From NCBI GenBank assembly GCA_030830465.1, contig JAURMY010000057.1:1-6693 (forward strand): a DNA stretch of 6,693 nucleotides, given 5' to 3'. Position numbers and translations under genes: made by a program. The stretch is from Alphaproteobacteria bacterium (lineage in GTDB: Bacteria; Pseudomonadota; Alphaproteobacteria; Rhodobacterales; Rhodobacteraceae). Shown one piece after another: positions 1 to 6,107 of the stretch (positions within the stretch are counted from its first letter, which is position 1; each line of letters begins with the position of its first letter). The notes under the pieces are model-generated. The model saw only the letters and a program-made list of their open reading frames with translations, was not told where the DNA came from and made no database searches.

Positions 1-1421
1 CAGAAACCAACACCTTTTCCCCGATGCCCACCGGCAGGTTGGCCTTTGAAAGCACGATGGTGTCGCGTGAAGGGACCAAACAAGAGGCAAATCTGTTCAC
101 CGCCCCCATGCACGAATGGCGCCGGATGGCCGAGGAACGCGGCTGGGAAGTCGTGGAAAGCCTTGCAGCGATGGCGCAGCCCTCCGGGACAACGGTGCGG
201 GATGTCTATGAAGGCTATCGCGATGAAATCCTGCGCGATATCGAAACCCACCAGCCCGATATGCTGCTGATGTCGATGCATGGCGCGATGGTGGCGGATG
301 GCTACGACGATTGCGAAGGCGACATGATGGCCCACGCCCGCGCATTGATGGGACCGGACAGGGTGATCGGTCTGGAACTGGACCCGCACAACCACATGAC
401 CCAGACCATGCTGGACAATGCCACGCTGATCATCAACTTCAAGGAATACCCGCATGTCGACGCGCCCGAGCGCGCGCGCGAACTGTTTGTGATGGCCGCC
501 GACGCCGCCGAGGGCAAGACGCGGCCGGTGATGCGCACCTATGATTGCCGTATGATCAACCTGATCGAGACGATGAAGGAACCCGCCAAGACCTTCGTTC
601 AGGCGATGAAGGATGCCGAGGGCAAAGACGGCGTCCTGTCGGTGTCGTTGACCCACGGCTTTCCCTGGGCGGACGTGGCGGATGTCGGTGCCAAGATGTT
701 GGTGATCGCCGATGGCGACGCCGACAAGGCCGCCGCCGTCGCCAAGCAGTTTGCAGGCAAGCTTTGGGATATCCGCGAGGGTCTTCGGATGAACTATCCG
801 GATATCCAAGGGGCGCTTGATATTCTCGAAAAGGCCAAAGATGGCCCGATCACATTCGCCGACATGGGAGACAATGCCGGCGGTGGCGCGCCGGCGGACG
901 CGACTTATTTCCTCAAAGCCATTCTGGACCGAGGCATAAAGAACGTGGCGCTGGCATTGTTCTGGGATCCGGTGCTGGTGACCATGTGTCAGGATGCCGG
1001 TGTTGGCGCGCGCATGCGTGTGCGCGTCGGCGGCAAGATCTGTGCCGAATCCGGTGATGCGGTGGACCTGGATGTGACCGTACGCGGCATCAAGGAAGGC
1101 ATGTCGCTCAAACTGGGCGAGTCGAACATGTCTATCGGAACCGGCGTGTGGCTGGATGCCGATGGCGTGCATCTGATCCTGTGTTCCCGGCGGTCGCAGT
1201 GTTTCGCGCCCAGTGCGTTCACCGATCTTGGGCTGGACATCACCACGTTGCGCGCGATGATCCCCAAATCAACGAACCACTTCTACCAGAATTTCGTGCC
1301 GGTCAGTTCGCAGGTCATTCATGTCGGCTCACCCGGTACGGTGACACCGGACATGACCGTCATCCCCTATACCAAACGCGACGGCAATTTCTGGCCCAAG
1401 GTCGAAAACCCGTTCAACTGA
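1..1421 (+). CDS. M81 family metallopeptidase (MlrC/microcystinase C-like), 5'-partial
   Basis: This is a putative zinc peptidase of the M81 family, whose founder MlrC cleaves linearised microcystin products; the physiological substrate of most homologues is unknown. The reading frame is already open at base 3 and encodes ETNTFSP just before the ATG at 24. That is the conserved family N-terminus, so the true start lies upstream, roughly 15 residues outside the window. Counting the ATG at 24 as residue 1, SMHGAM is at 84-89 and the expected zinc ligands are D120 and H122 (in LELDPHNH) and H144 (in KEYPHVDAPER). HGFPWADV at 211-218 and DNAGGGAPADAT at 283-294 mark the N-terminal catalytic domain and the MlrC_C domain. 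The C-terminus (PYTKRDGNFWP) is complete. The 465 visible residues are close to the usual ~490. No signal peptide can be judged. It is followed by a terminator-like hairpin and a long gap, so it is probably not cotranscribed with quiC. The family call is firm; the substrate is unknown. Confidence 0.93.
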   Translation, partial: ETNTFSPMPTGRLAFESTMVSREGTKQEANLFTAPMHEWRRMAEERGWEVVESLAAMAQPSGTTVRDVYEGYRDEILRDIETHQPDMLLMSMHGAMVADGYDDCEGDMMAHARALMGPDRVIGLELDPHNHMTQTMLDNATLIINFKEYPHVDAPERARELFVMAADAAEGKTRPVMRTYDCRMINLIETMKEPAKTFVQAMKDAEGKDGVLSVSLTHGFPWADVADVGAKMLVIADGDADKAAAVAKQFAGKLWDIREGLRMNYPDIQGALDILEKAKDGPITFADMGDNAGGGAPADATYFLKAILDRGIKNVALALFWDPVLVTMCQDAGVGARMRVRVGGKICAESGDAVDLDVTVRGIKEGMSLKLGESNMSIGTGVWLDADGVHLILCSRRSQCFAPSAFTDLGLDITTLRAMIPKSTNHFYQNFVPVSSQVIHVGSPGTVTPDMTVIPYTKRDGNFWPKVENPFN

Positions 1422-1463
1422 GGGAGATCACCAAGGCGCTCTCGCGCCGCTTACCCTGCTTTG

Positions 1464-1500
1464 AAAGGCCTGACATGTCCCGATAGGCCGTCAGGCCTTT
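1464..1500 (+). terminator. Perfect 11-bp inverted repeat, probable terminator of the M81 gene
   Basis: The left arm AAAGGCCTGAC (1464-1474) is exactly complementary to the right arm GTCAGGCCTTT (1490-1500), with a 15-nt loop. It starts 42 bases after the M81 stop codon. The arm layout A-run, GC-rich core, T-run is typical of intrinsic terminators. However, only three T residues follow the core, and they are part of the stem, so termination may be weak or need another factor. A smaller hairpin precedes it (GGCGC 1435-1439 with GCGCC 1444-1448, loop of 4). Confidence 0.5.
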
Positions 1501-1530
1501 GATCGCCCCTGTTTCCCTGCCGAAACGATG

Positions 1531-1574
1531 GCCCTGACGCGGTTCAGGGCGGGTGTCGCAATCAATCCTGAACC
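1531..1574 (+). repeat. Overlapping inverted repeats able to form two mutually exclusive stems
   Basis: GCCCTGA (1531-1537) pairs with TCAGGGC (1544-1550). GGTTCAGG (1541-1548) can instead pair with CCTGAACC (1567-1574). Both pairings are perfect and share the segment 1544-1548, so they cannot form together. The element lies upstream of the candidate quiC promoter and would be transcribed only by read-through from the M81 gene. It may be part of a compound terminator or a DNA-level binding site; no function is established. Confidence 0.35.
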
Positions 1575-1585
1575 CGCCGGCGGCA

Positions 1586-1615
1586 TTGAAAGGGCTAGTT
1601 TGGTCCGAATATATC
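1586..1615 (+). promoter_or_regulatory. Candidate sigma-70-type promoter for the quiC-aroE operon
   Basis: TTGAAA at 1586-1591 matches five of six bases of the -35 consensus. After an 18-base spacer, TATATC at 1610-1615 matches four of six bases of the -10 consensus. Transcription would begin near 1621-1624 and give a leader of about 155-160 bases before the ATG at 1780. The prediction is by eye only; alphaproteobacterial promoters are often degenerate, and other weak pairs exist downstream (for example TTGCGT/TATCAG around 1661-1688). The position in a gene-poor stretch and the flanking inverted repeat favour this candidate. Confidence 0.4.
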
Positions 1616-1625
1616 CGTTCGGGCC
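1602..1625. promoter_or_regulatory. Operator-like inverted repeat around the candidate -10 of quiC
   Basis: GGTCCGAA (1602-1609) and TTCGGGCC (1618-1625) form an 8-bp inverted repeat with one non-Watson-Crick position and an 8-base spacer. The spacer contains the candidate -10 hexamer. Arm centres are 16 bases apart, a spacing that suits a dimeric helix-turn-helix repressor. A bound protein here would block the promoter. No regulator gene lies in the window, so the cognate protein (for example an IclR, GntR or LysR type sensing shikimate, quinate or protocatechuate) is speculation. Confidence 0.4.
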
Positions 1626-1654
1626 GAGGGGCGGCGGGCTTACCTTATCTTGCT

Positions 1655-1678
1655 AAAAGGTTGCGTCGGAACCCTTTT
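1655..1678 (+). repeat. Leader hairpin with A-run and T-run arms
   Basis: AAAAGGTT (1655-1662) pairs with AACCCTTTT (1670-1678), leaving a single bulged C at 1672 and a 7-base loop. It would lie in the 5' leader of quiC, about 35 bases after the predicted transcript start. The stem ends in TTTT, as in an intrinsic terminator, but its GC content is low, so an attenuation role is only a possibility. Confidence 0.3.
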
Positions 1679-1716
1679 CGATTATCAGGGCGCTGACGCG
1701 CGGCTATTGTGGAACG

Positions 1717-1748
1717 GCGGCGCGCCGGTCAAAACCGGATTGCGCCGC
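1717..1748 (+). promoter_or_regulatory. GC-rich interrupted hairpin in the quiC 5' leader
   Basis: An outer stem of GCGGCGC (1717-1723) with GCGCCGC (1742-1748) encloses an inner stem of CCGGT (1725-1729) with ACCGG (1734-1738) and the tetraloop CAAA. The internal loop is asymmetric: one base on the left and three on the right. It is the most stable-looking structure in the leader and ends 18 bases before the AGGA ribosome-binding site. It matches no riboswitch class I recognise and lacks a downstream T-run. It could affect mRNA stability or translation of quiC. Confidence 0.35.
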
Positions 1749-1766
1749 GCGCGCGTCGCTGAGAAC

Positions 1767-1770
1767 AGGA
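1767..1770 (+). promoter_or_regulatory. Ribosome-binding site of quiC
   Basis: AGGA lies nine bases upstream of the ATG at 1780. It supports this start; the protein beginning here has the expected first beta strand (MKTSIATVSI) of the QuiC/AsbF barrel. Confidence 0.6.
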
Positions 1771-1779
1771 TTTGAAACC

Positions 1780-3675
1780 ATGAAAACCTCGATTGCCACC
1801 GTGTCGATTTCAGGCGACCTGCCCGAGAAACTGGCTGCGATTGCGGCGGCGGGGTTCAACGGGATTGAAATTTTTGAACAGGATTTCATCGCCTATGACG
1901 GCGGCCCGAAAGAGGTTGGCCAGATGGTGCGCGACCACGGCCTTTCGATTGACCTGTTTCAGCCGTTTCGCGATTTTGAAGGCATGCCGGAACCGGACCG
2001 CGCCCGCGCCTTTGACCGCGCGGAACGCAAGTTTGACCTGATGCAGCAGATGGGGGCTGAGCTGATTCTGGTCTGTTCAAATGTCTCGGCCAAGTCGCTG
2101 GGGGGTGTGCAGCGGGCCGCCGATGATCTGCACGAGCTTGGCGAACGCGCGGCCAAGCGCGGGGTCCGCGTCGGCTATGAGGCGCTGGCCTGGGGCCGGC
2201 ATGTCAACGATCACCGCGACGCCTGGGAAATTGTGCGCCGTGCCGATCACGCCAATATCGGGCTGATCCTTGACAGCTTTCACACACTGGCCCGCAAGAC
2301 CGACCCGGCAACGATACGGTCTATTCCCGGCGACAAGGTGTTTTTCGTGCAACTGGCCGATGCGCCGCTGATCGACATGGACCTGCTCTATTGGTCGCGC
2401 CATTTCCGCAACATGCCGGGCGAGGGGGATCTGGATGTGGTCAGCTTCATGCGGGCCGTGGCCGCGACCGGCTATCAGGGCCCGCTGAGCCTTGAGATTT
2501 TCAACGACCAGTTCCGGGGCGGAAGCCCGCGCACCATCGCCCGCGACGGCCACCGGTCGTTGGTCTATCTGATGGATCAGGTGCGCCGGCAGGAACCAGA
2601 CATCGCGATCCAGACCGCCGAAATGCCGGCGCGGGTAAAATCCGAGGGCTTCGCATTTGTCGAATTCGCAGCCTCTGATGAAGGCGCAAAACTGATGGCG
2701 GATATGCTGCGCAGTCTCGGGTTTCGCCGCACCGGGCGGCATATCACCAAGGCGGTCGATCTGTGGCGGCAGGGCGATATCCGGATTGTCATCAACACCG
2801 ACAGCGACGGGTTTGCGCATACATCCTATGTGGCCCATGGTCTGACGGTTTGCGATCTGGGGATGCGCGTGGCCAATGCTGCGGATACGGTGACCCGCGC
2901 CCGCGCCCTTGGCGCAACCCCGTTCAGCCAACCGGTCGGCCCGGGCGAATTGACCATTCCCGCAATAAGGGGTGTCGGCGGCGGTTTGTTGCATTTCATC
3001 GACGACGCGTCCGGCCTGTCCAGAGTCTGGGATATTGAATTTCAACCGGTCAACGACGCGGCGGCCGCGGCGGATGCCGGCCTGCTGGCGGTGGATCATG
3101 TCGCCCAGGTGATGAACTACGAAGAAATGCTGACATGGGCCTTGTTTTATGTCTCGATCTTTGATGTCGCCAAATCCCCGACGGTGGATGTTGTCGATCC
3201 GGGCGGTCTGGTGCGCAGTCAGGTCATCGCCAGCCCCGATGCGGCTTTGCGCATCACCATGAACGGCGCGGAAAACCACCGCACCATGGCGGGCCAGTTC
3301 GTTGCCGACAGTTTCGGATCGTCAGTTCAGCATGTCGCGCTGTCCAGCGCCGATATTTTTGCAACGGCGGCGGCCTTGGCGCAGAACGGCTTCAAACCGC
3401 TTGAGATGCCTGCAAATTATTATGACGATCTGGTCGCGCGCTTTGATCTGCCGCCGGAACAGGTCGTCAGACTGACGGCGAACAACATCCTTTATGACCG
3501 CGACGAGGCCGGGGGTGAGTTTTTTCAGATCTATAGCCGCCCCTATGGCGACGGGATGTTTTTTGAGATAACCGAACGGCGCGGCGGCTATAACGGCTAT
3601 GGCGCGGCGAATGCCCCGTTCAGAACAGCGGCCATGAAACGCCTGTTGCGGGCCAAGGGCATGCCAAGGAAATAA
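1780..3675 (+). CDS. quiC: 3-dehydroshikimate dehydratase (QuiC1-type) fused to HPPD-like dioxygenase domain
   Basis: This cytoplasmic enzyme dehydrates 3-dehydroshikimate to protocatechuate, the step linking quinate/shikimate catabolism to the beta-ketoadipate pathway. Residues 1 to about 275 form a sugar-phosphate isomerase/AP-endonuclease-2 TIM barrel. The metal ligands expected for the family are all visible: E134 (in GYEALAWG), D165 (in LILDSFH), Q191 and E239 (in SLEIFND). From about residue 285 to the end there is a two-module VOC fold like 4-hydroxyphenylpyruvate dioxygenase, with the iron facial triad H440 (AVDH), H518 (VQHVAL) and E596 (FFEITER) intact, and the FFQIYSRP strand at 581-588. 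The length of 631 residues matches the QuiC1 fusion proteins of proteobacteria (about 635). Databases often label these bifunctional sugar phosphate isomerase/epimerase/4-hydroxyphenylpyruvate dioxygenase. It is the first gene of an operon with the shikimate dehydrogenase. The dehydratase role is well supported; the activity of the dioxygenase half in vivo is uncertain. Confidence 0.93.
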   Translation: MKTSIATVSISGDLPEKLAAIAAAGFNGIEIFEQDFIAYDGGPKEVGQMVRDHGLSIDLFQPFRDFEGMPEPDRARAFDRAERKFDLMQQMGAELILVCSNVSAKSLGGVQRAADDLHELGERAAKRGVRVGYEALAWGRHVNDHRDAWEIVRRADHANIGLILDSFHTLARKTDPATIRSIPGDKVFFVQLADAPLIDMDLLYWSRHFRNMPGEGDLDVVSFMRAVAATGYQGPLSLEIFNDQFRGGSPRTIARDGHRSLVYLMDQVRRQEPDIAIQTAEMPARVKSEGFAFVEFAASDEGAKLMADMLRSLGFRRTGRHITKAVDLWRQGDIRIVINTDSDGFAHTSYVAHGLTVCDLGMRVANAADTVTRARALGATPFSQPVGPGELTIPAIRGVGGGLLHFIDDASGLSRVWDIEFQPVNDAAAAADAGLLAVDHVAQVMNYEEMLTWALFYVSIFDVAKSPTVDVVDPGGLVRSQVIASPDAALRITMNGAENHRTMAGQFVADSFGSSVQHVALSSADIFATAAALAQNGFKPLEMPANYYDDLVARFDLPPEQVVRLTANNILYDRDEAGGEFFQIYSRPYGDGMFFEITERRGGYNGYGAANAPFRTAAMKRLLRAKGMPRK

Positions 3676-3680
3676 CCATC

Positions 3681-3688
3681 GGGAGAGG
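3681..3688 (+). promoter_or_regulatory. Ribosome-binding site of the shikimate dehydrogenase gene
   Basis: The purine-rich GGGAGAGG ends three bases before the ATG at 3692, with its GGAG core six bases away. It lies wholly in the 16-base gap after the quiC stop, so the downstream gene can be translated from a shared mRNA. Confidence 0.6.
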
Positions 3689-3691
3689 TCG

Positions 3692-4537
3692 ATGACACTG
3701 AAAAACCGCGCTTTCGTGATGGGCCACCCGATTGCCCATTCGCGCTCGCCGATGCTGCACGGCTATTGGCTGAACCGGTTGGGGATCGACGGGACCTATC
3801 AGAAACTTGACATCGCACCGGGCGATCTGGCCGGTTTTTTTCAGACCTACCGCGCCGAGGGCTGGGTCGGTGGCAATGTGACGGTGCCGCACAAAACAGC
3901 GGTCATTCCGTTTCTGGACCGGATTGATGACCATGCCAAAGCCATGGGGGCGGTCAATACGATCTGGTGGGAAGGCGATGTTCTGACGGGTGGCAATACC
4001 GATGCGGCGGGTCTGCTTGGCAATATTGACGAACTGGTTCCGGGTTGGGACCGCGACAGCCGGCGCGCGGTCGTGCTGGGTTCAGGCGGGGCGGCCCGTG
4101 CGGCGATCTATGGTTTGACGTCGCGCGGGATCCAGGTTTCGGTCTGCAACCGAACCCCAGCCAAGGCGCAGGGGCTGGCGGACCATTTCGGTTTCGGCAC
4201 AACGGCGCATTCGCTGGATGAACTGCCGGCCCTGCTGATACAAACCGACCTTTTGATCAACACCACCAGCCTTGGCATGGTCGGGCAACCGCCGCTGGAC
4301 ATCGACCTGAACGGGATGAAAGCCAAGGCGATCGTCTATGACATCGTGTATGTGCCGATGGAAACCGGCCTGCTGAGCGCTGCGAAGGCGCGCGGGTTGC
4401 GGACGGTCGACGGGTTGGGCATGCTATTGCATCAGGCCGTCGCCGGGTTCAGCCACTGGTTCGGCCAGACCCCGACGGTCACGCCGGAATTGCGCAAGCT
4501 GATCGCCGACGACGTACGGGCCGCTGGCAAAACGTGA
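3692..4537 (+). CDS. aroE: Shikimate 5-dehydrogenase (AroE family)
   Basis: The enzyme reversibly oxidises shikimate to 3-dehydroshikimate with a nicotinamide cofactor. The N-terminal substrate domain shows S17 and S19 in AHSRSP for shikimate carboxylate binding, NVTVPHK at 62-68 with the catalytic lysine K68, GAVNT at 86-90, and GGNTDAAG with the catalytic aspartate D104. The Rossmann domain shows VLGSGGAARA (128-137), NRTPAK (153-158), which suggests NADP(H) preference through R154, and NTTSLGM (190-196). DGLGMLLHQAV with Q248 closes the active site. The 281-residue length is normal for AroE. It follows quiC by 16 bases with its own ribosome-binding site. This context suggests a degradative role, feeding 3-dehydroshikimate to QuiC, yet the NADP-type motif and overall look also fit the biosynthetic enzyme. 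Whether the genome has a second aroE cannot be seen here. The family assignment is firm; the pathway direction is inferred. Confidence 0.92.
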   Translation: MTLKNRAFVMGHPIAHSRSPMLHGYWLNRLGIDGTYQKLDIAPGDLAGFFQTYRAEGWVGGNVTVPHKTAVIPFLDRIDDHAKAMGAVNTIWWEGDVLTGGNTDAAGLLGNIDELVPGWDRDSRRAVVLGSGGAARAAIYGLTSRGIQVSVCNRTPAKAQGLADHFGFGTTAHSLDELPALLIQTDLLINTTSLGMVGQPPLDIDLNGMKAKAIVYDIVYVPMETGLLSAAKARGLRTVDGLGMLLHQAVAGFSHWFGQTPTVTPELRKLIADDVRAAGKT

Positions 4538-4624
4538 CAGCCCGATCGGCCACCGCCTGTGCCTGAACCGGTAAGGGCGTTGTGCGGATGGCAATGACGC
4601 CTCAGCCCTAAGGGGCAAAATACG
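4538..4624. other. Convergent intergenic gap, no clear terminator
   Basis: This 87-base stretch separates the stop codons of aroE (+) and the SDR gene (-). It contains only short possible stems: GGCGT (4576-4580) with ACGCC (4597-4601), and GCCC (4605-4608) with GGGC (4613-4616). Neither is followed by a T-run on the matching strand. No gene is evident. Confidence 0.5.
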
Positions 4625-5344
4625 TTACATACGAATGATCTCAAGAATGCCGCGCGCCTTGAAAACCCAGGAAAACAGGCGCGGAAAGCTCTTTGAAAAC
4701 TGGTTCGTTTCCATATGGTCCGCCATGATCTGCACCGCTTTTTCAGGTTCCATGATGAACGGCATCCGAAATTCATTCTTTTCGGTCAGGCGTGTTTTCA
4801 CAAAACCGGGATTGATAAGCTGAAGCCTGACTTTGCTGGCCTTCAGATCCACCCGCAGGTTTTGCGCAAGATGCATCAGCGCCGCTTTGCTGTCACCATA
4901 GCCAACGGCCCCGGGCAAGCCGCTGAAACCGGCCAGCGACCCGACGATCACCACATGGCCACGATCATGCCGGACAAACCGTGGCACCAGCGCGCCCAGC
5001 ACGTTCAGCGCCCCGGTATAATTGATCGCGCTGACCGTCACCGCGCGGGCGGCCTCCCATGTTGCCGCAGACATTGGCGCATAGTCTCCTGCGACATAGA
5101 TCACGCCATCAATGTCTTTTAATGTTTCGACCGCCCGGGAAACCGATGTTTGATCGGTCACGTCCACTGGCACGGATCGCGCGGGTTGGGTCAGGGTCGC
5201 GGCCACGGCTTCAAGGCCTTCTTTTGACCGCGCGCTCAGCACCAGTTTTGCGCCGCGACGGTCCAGTTCACAGGCCAGGGCCGCGCCGATTCCGGCGCTG
5301 GCCCCGACCAGCCAATAGGTTTTTCCCTTGATCGCATAATCCAT
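4625..5344 (-). CDS. Short-chain dehydrogenase/reductase (SDR) family oxidoreductase
   Basis: This is a classical SDR of 239 residues, a single Rossmann-fold NAD(P)-dependent oxidoreductase, probably cytoplasmic; the substrate is unknown. From the ATG at 5344, the cofactor loop is VGASAGIG at 13-20, a variant of TGxxxGIG in which the first T is V. SARSKEG at 37-43 with its arginine and lysine suggests NADP(H). The active-site set is complete: N108, S136 (in VIVGSLAG), Y149 and K153 (YGDSK), followed by NPGFVKT at 178-184. The usual NNAG is replaced by YVAGDYAP. An in-frame ATG at 5365 would add seven residues (MRSAGSV) but overlap the DUF1365 gene by 17 bases. The 5344 start leaves four bases between genes and begins at the normal SDR N-terminus; neither start has a clear ribosome-binding site, so translational coupling is likely. 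It is the last gene of the minus-strand operon. The family is certain; function would be guesswork. Confidence 0.9.
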   Translation of the reverse strand: MDYAIKGKTYWLVGASAGIGAALACELDRRGAKLVLSARSKEGLEAVAATLTQPARSVPVDVTDQTSVSRAVETLKDIDGVIYVAGDYAPMSAATWEAARAVTVSAINYTGALNVLGALVPRFVRHDRGHVVIVGSLAGFSGLPGAVGYGDSKAALMHLAQNLRVDLKASKVRLQLINPGFVKTRLTEKNEFRMPFIMEPEKAVQIMADHMETNQFSKSFPRLFSWVFKARGILEIIRM

Positions 5345-5348
5345 AACG

Positions 5349-6107
5349 CTACCGGCTGACCTCATCGCCGGGTGGCAGCGGTCTGTGGTGAAACAGTGCG
5401 CCGCCGATCCACAGTTTCAACGCCTGAAAATGTATCAACGCCAACACCCGGAATGCGCCAAGCGGGCGTTTCAACAGGACACCCAGGATGGCGGTCGAGG
5501 TCAGAGGCCTTGTCTGTCCCGCAAGACCCGCTGCCAAACCTCCGGCGGTATGGCGCAGGTCGATGCCAACAGAAACGGCGGATTTCGAAAGACCAAAGCG
5601 GAACCGATAAGACCCGTCGATCGGCTGAAAAGGCGAGACGTGAAAGACTTTCCGCGCCTCAAGCACATCGTCCGGCCTGATCGGGGCAAAGGCGTCATGC
5701 GCGCAGAAATAGGAATGCCTGTCGCCGAATGTATTGTTCACTTCTGCAATGGCGGCGCGCAGCTGCCCATCCTGATCCAGCGCGAACCAAAAGCTGACAG
5801 GGGTGAACCGTGTTCCCAGAATTCTGGGTTGCGCCAGCAACAGCAATGTCCAGTTCCCAGCCTCGTCAGCGCCCATCTGGGACAGGATTTCGCGCGCCCA
5901 GGCGGCCCCTTTGCCTTTGCGCAACCCGCCCCCGTGATCGCGGTCATGCAGCGACATCAGGTTCGGGCTGTTGTGGGAAAACAGCCTTGGCAACGGGCCG
6001 GGTTTTTCAGGTTCAACAAGAACATAGTCGACCTTGTAGCGAAATTCATTGCGCTGCCCGCCCAGACGCCGGTGCCATGTTGAGCCGTCGACCAACAGGG
6101 GTTTCAT
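5349..6107 (-). CDS. DUF1365 domain-containing protein
   Basis: This is a 252-residue protein of the DUF1365 family (COG3496), whose biochemical role is not established. Conserved blocks are visible in order: WHRR (11-14) and EFRYKVDY (21-28) near the N-terminus, SLHDRDHG (52-59), PRILGTRFTPVSFWF (94-108), EVNNTFGDRHSY (122-133) and KVFHVSPFQPIDGSYRF (153-169). The C-terminal stretch of about 203-239 is moderately hydrophobic and could be a membrane-associated helix. Its ATG overlaps the TGA of the upstream oxidoreductase gene in ATGA, so the two are translationally coupled, and the SDR gene follows within a few bases. Genes of this family commonly sit beside COG2907 FAD oxidoreductases and cyclopropane-fatty-acid synthases, which suggests a role in fatty-acyl or membrane-lipid modification. 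That is inference from context. Confidence 0.9.
   Translation of the reverse strand: MKPLLVDGSTWHRRLGGQRNEFRYKVDYVLVEPEKPGPLPRLFSHNSPNLMSLHDRDHGGGLRKGKGAAWAREILSQMGADEAGNWTLLLLAQPRILGTRFTPVSFWFALDQDGQLRAAIAEVNNTFGDRHSYFCAHDAFAPIRPDDVLEARKVFHVSPFQPIDGSYRFRFGLSKSAVSVGIDLRHTAGGLAAGLAGQTRPLTSTAILGVLLKRPLGAFRVLALIHFQALKLWIGGALFHHRPLPPGDEVSR

Noticed and set aside
24..1421. ATG at 24 as the start of the M81 gene
   Set aside because: The in-frame codons from base 3 encode ETNTFSP, the conserved N-terminal block of the family, so the gene begins before the window.
1741..1760. Alternating GC tract before quiC as a Z-DNA or phase-variable repeat
   Set aside because: The run of alternating C and G is short and interrupted, and part of it is already explained as the right arm of the leader hairpin; no evidence of a repeat-number switch.
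1422..1779. Small protein gene in the M81-quiC gap
   Set aside because: Short open frames there lack a ribosome-binding site and recognisable protein features; the inverted-repeat content better fits regulatory sequence.
2077..3279. 400-codon open frame on the minus strand inside quiC
   Set aside because: It is the antisense shadow of a GC-rich gene with strong codon bias; the + strand protein has full family motifs, while the antisense translation shows no recognisable domain.
4605..4616. GCCC-TAAG-GGGC hairpin as a terminator for aroE
   Set aside because: The stem is only four base pairs and is followed by AAAA rather than T residues on the + strand; on the minus strand no T-run follows either.
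5385..6083. 232-codon open frame on the plus strand opposite DUF1365
   Set aside because: The minus-strand DUF1365 protein has conserved blocks and coupled neighbours; the plus-strand frame has no recognisable motif.
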